Assembly: GCA_946811185.2 (NCBI GenBank)
Contig: OX328096.1
Span: 68,509,345 to 68,573,344 of the forward strand
Direction: 5' to 3'
Origin: Hippopus hippopus
Lineage: Eukaryota; Mollusca; Bivalvia; Cardiida; Cardiidae
Length of the DNA stretch: 64,000 nucleotides
The notes beneath the pieces are model-generated. The model was not told the DNA's origin. It saw nothing but the letters and a program-made list of their open reading frames with translations, and did no database searches. This document shows, piece by piece, positions 10,139 through 18,843 of this stretch. Positions within the stretch are counted from its first letter, which is position 1. Each line of letters begins with the position of its first letter. The translations under genes and the position numbers were made by a program.

Positions 10139-10330
10139 ATACCACCAAAAAAAGGTTTTCTGAAACATTGGGGAAAAGGAGAAAATGCTGATATTCAACA
10201 TTTTCTACTTCTCCAACAATGTTATCTACCCTTTCAAAAGATAATTCCAATAATTCTAAATACATTCTTCATAGTCAGTAAATGCTTTCAACATAAATTT
10301 CTTAAATTTTGTCTGGTTAATTGTTAAACT
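10139..10330 (+). mobile_element. MITE-A copy
   Basis: ACATACCACCAAAAAAAGGT start, hairpin with mismatches, right end TTTTGTCTGGTTAATTG. Shares the junction TTAA near 10327 with the next copy. Confidence 0.75.
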
Positions 10331-10537
10331 TATACTGAACAATCCTGCTTTAATGACCCTGAGATAAAAAGGTTAAGAGGGAAAAGAAAATGCTTGTGGC
10401 AGCATTTTCTTATTTACCCATAACGTTTTCGAACATTTTTAAACCAAACACCATCACTTCCTCCATATTTGATTTGGCAACTGCAAATGCTTTGAACATG
10501 GACAAGTCTAAAGTTTTGTCACCTTGTAATCAGTTAA
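10327..10537 (+). mobile_element. MITE-A copy
   Basis: TTAAACTTATACTGAACAAT to CTTGTAATCAGTTAAC; shortened hairpin AGAAAATGCTTGTGGCAGCA. Shares TTAA with the next copy, which runs the other way. Confidence 0.8.
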
Positions 10538-12334
10538 CTCTTTACCACACAAAAAAATAATATATGACTTGTCCAAACTGAAAGCACTTGCAGACAACAA
10601 ATTTAATGTGGTTCAAATTATTGTATTTGTCTTCAAAAATGTGGCAACATTGTTAAACAAGAGGGCCATTGGCCCTAACTCACTCACCCGAGTAAAGCTA
10701 TCTAGAATTGATAAAGCTGAAAGAGATCCTCGTTGTGATGATGTGTTAGTGACCTACTTTTTGACCGATGTGACCTGTTTTAACTTGTCAGCAACATCAT
10801 TAAGAAAATTATTCTGACCATGTTTTATGAGTATCAGACTGAAAATGTTGCCTCTAGCAAGCACATGAGGCTTTCCTAAGATTTGTCTCTGTTACCTACT
10901 TTTTGACCCAACACGACACAAATTTTTGAACTTGTCTAATCTATCATCAAAACAATCATTCTGACTAATTTTTATAAGTATCCTGCTGATAAATAAGGCT
11001 TCTAGAGTGCATGCAAATTTTTTCTAAGATCTGTCTGAGTGATCTAGTTTTTGACCTGACATGACTCAGTTATTTTCCCCTGCTAATTATCATTGAGACA
11101 AACATGCTGACTAAGATTCATAAGTTTCTGGCTGTCAAAAGAGCCTCTAGAGTGCACAAAGGGTTTTCCTAAGAATTGTCCATGTGACCTTTTTTTTTTT
11201 ACCCAACATGACCCAAATTTGAACCTGTACAAGATGTCATTCAAACAAACCTTTCAGACTAGATTTCATGTGTATCTGACAGAAATTGTGGGTTCTACAA
11301 TGCACACACATTTTTTCTTAGATGTGACCCAATTTTTAACAGTCCAATATATCATCAGGACAAACATTCTGAGAAATTTCCATGAGTATCTGGCAGAAAA
11401 TGTGGGCTCTACAGTACACACAAGATTTTTCTAAGATTTTTCCAAGTGACCTAATCTCACACTTGTCCAAGACATTGTCAAGACAAACATTCTGACTAAG
11501 TTTCATGAGTATCTGGCTGAAAATGTGGCCTCTAGAGAGCACACAATGTTTTCCTCAGATTTGTTCTAGTAACCTACTTTATCATCCAAAATAACCCAGT
11601 ATCACACATGTACAAAGTATGATTAAGACAAACATTCTGACCAAGTTTCATGAGTATCTAACTGAAAATGTGTTCTCTAGAGTGCACACAAGGTTTTTCT
11701 AAGATTAGGCCCTGTGACCTATTTTTGACCTGACCTGACCCAATTTCAAACTCATCTAAGATATTATCAAGACAAACACTATGACCAAATTTCATCAGTA
11801 TCCTACTTAAAATGTGGCCTCTAGTGTGCACACAAGGTTTTCCAAGATTAGGCCCAGTGACCTACTTTTTGACCTTATGTGCCCCAATATCAAACATGTC
11901 CGAGATATCATTAAGACAAACAATCTGACCTAGTTCCATGGTTATCAGGCTGAAAATGTGACCTCCAGACTGCACACAGGATTTTTCTAAGATCTTGTCC
12001 AGTGACATACTTTTTGACCCGACATGACCCAATTTCAAACTTGTCTGAGACATTAGAGACAAGAAAAATACTCTTACAAATGTTCATGAGTATCCGTCTG
12101 ATAATGTGGCCTCTAGAGTGCACACAAGGTAATTGTTGACACCTGGACATTGGACGACTTATGACGTACGACAGACTCAGCACTATCACAAAAGCTCACA
12201 TCGAGCACTTTGTGCTTGGGTGAACTTTAAAGGAGAAAATGCTGATCACAAACTTTTTCTTCTTTTCCCACAATGTTTTCCAAAGCCACCTTCTTCAGAG
12301 TCCTTAAAATGTGGGATGGCTTTTGAAAGGACTA
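10534..12334 (-). mobile_element. MITE-A copy split by a composite element
   Basis: The left half 10534-10655 stops inside the hairpin arm after GCAACATTGTT. The right half resumes at 12227 with AAAGGAGAAAATGCTGATCA and ends near 12334. The 1.57-kb composite element lies between. Confidence 0.85.
10656..12226 (+). mobile_element. Composite element T1 with 145-bp tandem core
   Basis: Head ACAAGAGGGCCATTGGCCCT (short hairpin) then CACTCACCCGAG. The core is about ten diverged units of roughly 145 bp, each with CACACAAGG, GTGACCTA, TTTTTGACC, AAGACAAACATTCTGAC and GAAAATGTGGCCTCTAGA. Tail with hairpin GAGCACTTTGTGCTTGGGTGA. Unit starts near 11687, 11831, 11975 and 12123. Same family as 19537. 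Minus-strand frames such as 11542-11336 are shadows of the unit. Confidence 0.85.
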
Positions 12335-12495
12335 ACTCTTTACCAAACGACAAAATCTTGGACTGGACCAAATTCAAATCATTTGCAGACGACAAATTAA
12401 ATGTTGATAAAATGGTGATTTCTCTGTCTGGTAGGATTGAAAACATTGTGGGAAAAGGAGAAAATGCTTGTTAAAAGTCGGGATTGTGTGGTAAC
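12331..12495 (-). mobile_element. MITE-A copy, deleted from hairpin centre
   Basis: TAACTCTTTACCAAACGACA, left flank and left arm intact. At GAAAATGCTTG it jumps to TTAAAAGTCGGGATTGTGTG, skipping the right arm. Confidence 0.82.
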
Positions 12496-12677
12496 TCGAA
12501 CAAACTAATTTTTAGAGTCCATTTGTTGACTTTCAGGTTTTTGGTCTGTAACCCGTTCTCACAGCAGTATGACTTTTCATGTCCCTGCTGTTCAGAGCTT
12601 TCAAAAAGTTGATATAGGAGAAAATTGCTTATAATGAGCAAATGCTTCTTTTTCCTACAATATAAAAAATTATATAT

Positions 12678-12905
12678 TTAACTCTTTACCAAACAACTAA
12701 CTTTAGACTTGTCCAATTTGAAAGCTGTTGCAGTCTACAAAATGATTGTGACTCAAAAATTAAAATTCACCTGTGATAGGGTAGAAAGCATTGTGGGGAA
12801 AGAAGAAAATGCTGGTTACCAGCATTTTCTCCTTTTCCCACCATGTTTTCAAAAGGACTCTTTGTTAGGGTCGCTAAAACTCGGGATTGTATGGTAAAGG
12901 GTTAA
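12678..12905 (-). mobile_element. MITE-A copy, full length
   Basis: TTAA to TTAA, 228 bp; hairpin at 12788-12848. Confidence 0.92.
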
Positions 12906-12921
12906 CACAGATCAAGGTTTA

Positions 12922-13145
12922 TTAACTTTTTACCACACAAAAATTTTTTTTGACTTGTCCAAATTGAAAGCATTTGCAAACGATAGGTTAAATGCAGCTT
13001 AAATGATATGTTTTGAGAGATTAAAAAACATTGTGGGAAAAGGAGAAAATGCTGGTAACCAGCATTTTCTCTTTTTCACTTTATGTTTGTTACAGGCCTC
13101 TTTATCGGGTTGTTAAAACTCCGAATTGTGTGGTAAAAAGTTTAA
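12922..13145 (-). mobile_element. MITE-A copy, full length
   Basis: TTAACTTTTTACCACACAAA to GTGTGGTAAAAAGTTTAA; the outer right arm is mutated (TTTTTCACTTTATG). Confidence 0.88.
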
Positions 13146-13260
13146 TCAATATACAATGAAAAACATTGAGTCAAAAAAAAGACATTGCATGTTACTTGCA
13201 TATTTTTCCTTTTGCCACATTGTTTTAGAAAGTTGTCTACTTCAAAATATTATGTTATCT
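13146..13260 (+). mobile_element. MITE-A fragment, decayed
   Basis: AAAAACATTGAGTCAAAAAA, small hairpin TGCATGTTACTTGCA, right arm CCTTTTGCCACATTGTTTTA. Confidence 0.5.
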
Positions 13261-13310
13261 GCAGATGGTAAAGTGCTAACTGAGAGGCGTTGTAATGTGG
13301 TATCACTTAC

Positions 13311-13492
13311 TTTGTTTGGAGATGTTTGAGATCTTTATCCCGTTGCTGTATGAGGTCATCGATGGCAAGCGCGTAGGTGTGTTCAAGGTTAAGAAGCGTC
13401 TCTAAGGCGGGTGAATGAATCAGGGAGTGGTAGACCTCCGAAAAGATCTGCTCCTTGCTCACTTCCTCTGGCTTGGCAAACTCTTTCACCTC
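13311..13492 (-). CDS. C12orf4: C12orf4 orthologue, third coding exon
   Basis: The 182-bp exon runs from acceptor TTACATAG to donor AAA|GTAAGTG, a near-perfect 5' splice site. It encodes EVKEFAKPEEVSKEQ, then VYHSLIHSPALETLLNLEH, then IDDLIQQRDKDLKHL. The middle block is almost identical to the vertebrate protein and makes this the best identified coding piece in the window. It ends in phase 2, so another coding exon must follow further left. Confidence 0.93.
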
Positions 13493-16400
13493 CTATGTAA
13501 GTAAATGTTTGAATAAGCAGTTTTATAGATTTTTTAAACTGTTTACCAAACAATCAATAGTTTTAACGACCGTGAAAGAGTTGCCTTTTGAAAACATTCT
13601 GGGAAAAAGGAGAAAATGCTGGTAACCAGCATTTTCTCCTTTTCCCCCAAATGTTTTCTACCCTTATAAAAATAAATACCATCCCTTAAACCATTTTGGT
13701 TTTGTTGTACACAAAAGCTTTCAATTGGTAAAGACTTAAACTGTATCCAGACAACAAAATTTTAGGCGTGTCCATACTGAAAGCCTTTGCAGATCAAAAA
13801 TCAAATGTAGCTCAAATATTATAATAAGACTTGTCTGGGTGAAAAAGAATGTGGGAAAAGGATAAAATACTAGTTAACAGCATTTTCTCCTTTTCCTAAA
13901 ATATTTTCAAAACCTGTCCTCCTCAAAGTGTGGAAACATCAGACAGTTTGGTTAATTCTTTACCACCACACCTGAAATTTTAGACTTGTCCCTTCTGACA
14001 ACATTTTATAGCATTAAATGTGGCTTAAATAAAAAAAATGTCTTTGAAAGGGTAGAAAACACTGTGGGGAAAGGAGAAAATTCTGGTTATCAGCATTTTC
14101 TCTTTTGCCTGTAATGTTTTCCGGAGTCATTTTCCACTGGGTTGTTGAAACATGAAATTGTGTGATAAAGTACTAGTATTAGCTCATACTCACACATTGT
14201 AGACTTTTAACAACACTGAAGAAGAATGCTTTTGAAAACATTACGGAAAAAGGCAAAAATGCTAGTTACCAGCATTTTCTCCTTTTCCCACATTGTTTTC
14301 TATCCAATCAAAGACAGATACATGTATCATCATTTGTGCTATGTTTGATATGTTGTCTGTAGATGCTTTCAATTTGAACCAGCATTAAACTTTAATATGT
14401 GGTACAGAGTTAACTCTTTACCACAAAATCCTGACTTTAAACGACCCTGAAAGAAAAGCCTTTTGAAAACATTGCGGGAAAAGGAGAAAATGCTGGTAAC
14501 CAGCATTTTCTCCTTTTCCCACAATGTTTTCTGCCCTATCAAAGACAGAATTCACCAATTTAGGAACATTTAATTTGTCGTCTGCAAATACTTTTAATTT
14601 GGTCCTGTCAAATATTTTGTCATTTGGTAAAGAGTTAACCTGTAAATTGCACATGGTATTTTAAAACCTACAAAGCACTTATACCACCTACGTAAGTCAA
14701 TGGTTGCAAAGATGTTTTTGTTGATTCTATCATTTCTGGATTTTACAGACAGACAAAAACTACCGAATAGTACACAAAGGAAAAACACTATATCTTGGAG
14801 GCGAGGAAAATATAGTTTTACAGAGGAGGGAATAACATTTTGGTAAAAGGAGTATTTACTTGTTAAAAGCAATTGGTCCTTTTCCTATCTTTTTTTTTTT
14901 AATCTTTTTCAAATTATGTTACTACACATAGTGTTTGCTAGCGATTTGAAAACTATATTTGTACAGAAAAGGATTCACCTACAGCCAAACAAGTATGGAT
15001 TTTAACACCTTAACTCTTCAACAGACTACAGTGATTTAGACTTGTCCAAACTGAAAACGCCCAGCTGAGTATATCAATAGTTGGCGTATCTGACTCATGA
15101 CCTGGTGTTTGCGGGTTCAATATTCCGTTGAGGCAAACTTTATTTCAGACTCCTCTCACCTCTGATGCATGTGAAAAAAGTAGTCAGAGGCTTAGAAAGA
15201 TCAATACTGGTGTGAGAAAGCCAGGAAACGCATGGGAAGATGCACTGATGGCCATGATATGACCGATGCCATTGAAACTGTGTTAAACTCCATTGCAAAC
15301 AAACAAAACCAATACAGACCAAAGTGAAAGCATTTGAAGGTGACAAATATAATGTGGCTAAAATGAAGCAAATAATCCATGGTAAGATTGAAAAGCATTT
15401 TTTCCCCACAATGATTGGATTTGAATTTGGATGGATGGAAAACATTATAGGACAGGAGTAAAATGCCAGTTACCAGCATTTTCTCTTTTTCCCACAAGGT
15501 TTTTAAAAGCCTTCTATCTCAGGGTTATCTGGATTGTTTGGGTTCCCAAAGAACAAATTTTAGACTACTTCAAATTCAAAACATCTGCAGATGACAAACT
15601 CAGAATTGGTACAATTGAGCTTAAGCTATCTGATTGGGGTGAAAACATTTTGGGAAAAGGAGAAAATGCTGGTCATCAGCATTTTCTCCTTTTCCCTCAA
15701 TGTTTTCAAAAGCCTTCTTTATCGGGGTCGAGAAAACCCGGGACTGTTTGGGTGATTGTTTAAATCTTTACCAAGCAACAAAATTAGAGACTTGTCTAAA
15801 TTGAAGGCATGTGCAGACGAAAAATTCAGTGTTACTAAAAACATGAAATTTCTCTTTCAAGGACTAGAAAAACTTTGTAGGAAAAGGAGAAAATGCTGAA
15901 AACCAAAATTTTCTCCTTTTCCCAACATGTCTTCAAAAGGCTTTTTTTCCTCAGGGCCACCATAAGTCAGAATTGTTTGGTATAATTAATCCTTTACAAA
16001 ACAGTCTGTGGTGTAACAACCCTGAAGGGAATGGATTTTGAAAACATTGTGGGAAAAGGAGAAAATGCTGGTCACCAGCATTTTCTCCTTTTCCCACAAT
16101 GTTTGCTACCATAACCAGAGACAATTTTCACCATTTGACAGACATTTTAATTTGCTGTCTGCGAAGTCTTTCAAATTGGACCAGTCTAAAAATTTTGTTG
16201 TTTCGTACAGAGTTCAACATCCTCAATTCCTTTGGCCATAGCTACAAAGGAATCAGTTTCCGTCTCCATCAGAATGCACTGGACATAAAAGAAATTTTGC
16301 AAGGTGGAAATCATGATAAGACTGCAGAGAACATGCAGACTGATCTTTGATCTGCCCAGAACAATTTTTGTGAGATGATCTGATAGTCCATTAGTAATGC

Positions 16401-18812
16401 AGTACCGGGACTTATTCTACTGACTGACATTGTGAATAAACTAAACTAAATATGCAGACAACTTTGAAAAGGTCTTTAAAAATGTGAGATAATCAGCATG
16501 AATTATATGTATCTACCAAACAGCAATATTATAGGCATGTCCAAATTCAAAGCAGTTGCAGACCACAATTTGGATAGGGTAGAAAACATTGTAAGAAAAG
16601 GAGAAAATGCTAATTTTCAGCATTCTGGCTTTCTCTGACAATGTTTTCAAAACCTGTTTTTCTTCAGGGTAGACAAAAACCAGGACTGTTTGGTAAAGGT
16701 TAACCCTTTATCAAGCGACAAAATTTCAGACTTACCTAACCTGAAAACATTCCCAGAAAATAAATATGACTCAAAAATTTTAATTTGTTTTTGGAAGGGA
16801 AGAAAACCATAAGGGAAAAGTAGAAAAAGCATTTTCTTCTTTTTCTTCCAATGTTTTCCAAAGCCTTCTCCTTAAGGGTTGCTAAAACTCAGGACTGTGT
16901 GGTAAAGGTTTAAGCTTTCAAATAACACACAAAATATACCTGTAAAAAACATTGTGGCAAAACAAGAGGTTAGTACAAAATGTATTTATGAGCACTTTAT
17001 TTTTTTGCCACAGTGTTTCAAATCCATTCTGACGCAAGACAAAAAAGGTGTGTCCAGGAAGTTAGTAATTTACTTCATTTATCAGTCTAAGGATCATTAC
17101 CAGTGCTGAAGGAAATGAAAGCAGATTGTCACCTGGGTGAAAGCATGATCCCAGTCATCAACAAGTTTATCTAGGTCTATTTCCCCCTTCCGGAATTTGT
17201 TAATCACTTCACTGTCGTTTTCATCACACAGCTTGTTTGTTTCATGCAGAATGAATTCTTGCAATTTTGTGGTCAAATCTAGATTTCAAAAAGTAGAAAA
17301 GAACAAGCATTTGACAATCTTAATTACTCAAACATTAACTCTTTATTGAATAACAAAATCTGAAATTCATCCAGTTCTAAATCATTTGCAGATGACACAT
17401 TACAATTGGCTAAAATGAAGGTATTTGCATTTGATAGGGTAGAAAATATTGTGGGAAAAGGAGAAAATGCTGCTTACCAGCATTTTCTCCTTTTCCCACA
17501 ATCTTTTCAAAAGCCTTCTCCATTAGGGTCACTAAAACTTGGGATTGTTTGGTTAAGAGTTACAGCACAAGAATTGCTTGCAGTTCTATAAAGTTTCTCA
17601 GACTAGTATCTCTTTATGGACAATAAAATTCTATAGACAGCAAAATTTTGAACTTGTCGAAGTTGAAAGCATTTGCAGACAACAAATTAAATATTGTGCA
17701 ATGTGACAGGAATTATCTTTGAAATGGTGGAAACTATTGAAGGGAAAGGAAAAATGCTAGTCACCAGCAGTTTTCTCTTTTTTTGGAGAGCTTTTTGAAA
17801 TCCCTCGTCATCTGGGTTGCATAAACACATGATTGGTCGGCAAAGGTTTAACTCCTTACCACGCGACTAAACTGTAGACTGTTCCAAATTTAAAGATACC
17901 CATTTACTCACTTTAAGCCTCATTTAACCAATTCTTTAATATTTTATCAAACTAGTCATTCTTGTGGCCTCATGACAAATATTACACCTGGCAGTTATGA
18001 GATTGCATAGATTACTATGGATAGAAAATGTAATTTTGGACTTGGCTCCTATCCACTCGTTCAGTTGAGGATACCACATTATGCTTGTCACGTGACTGTG
18101 TACAACCTTGGCCTTGCATTCATGTAACTGACAAGAAAGTGGAGCCGAGATACACTACACAGGTCTACTGCCGCAACAATGTATGTCACAAGAACCCAAC
18201 AGCAATTTACTCAAGGATATCAGAATTTTATATCGAGAGTGCAGTGGAATGATTTTAAAGACACTAGAAATGTAAACTTCGTATGTGCACATTAGTATTT
18301 TGCGATTTTGGATTGCTGAAAGAAGGGGAAAACCCATGATCCTACAAATAGACCAGTGCGCCATTTCCCGTATTGAAACAACAGGAAGTCTAGCTTTCTA
18401 TTTTTTATGGGGATGTGTAAATGACTGTAGTGATACACTCCCCCATTGTTTACAATTTTGACCTGACGTAATTTTATCACATAACCTCCCTTGTTTTCAG
18501 TGTAATATACCAATCAGGAATTTTCTTATCTTATACACGTTTGATATCATTTTTGTGTGACGTCATTTTTGACGTCATTTTGTACGTATTTCTTAGAAGT
18601 GAATGGGTTTTATGGATATTATCGCCGGTGAATCTATAAAATTATGGTTTGCATCATCTGAACTATATTTCGTGAAATATCGTTATGTGATAAAAATATA
18701 TATGTATATAATAATAATAATAATCTGACATTCGTTGGCATTTGAGATAAGATTTTATTAAACTCATACAGGAAAAAATGTTATTAAGCTTGCCAAAGGC
18801 TCACTTAATAAC

Positions 18813-18843
<31 letters not shown>

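Noticed and set aside
14418..14654. Recurrent short proteins with ENIVGKGENAGYQHFLLFPQ or KTLWEKEKMLVTSIFSFSHN
   Set aside because: They recur on both strands wherever a MITE-A hairpin lies. They are readings of the palindrome, not genes.
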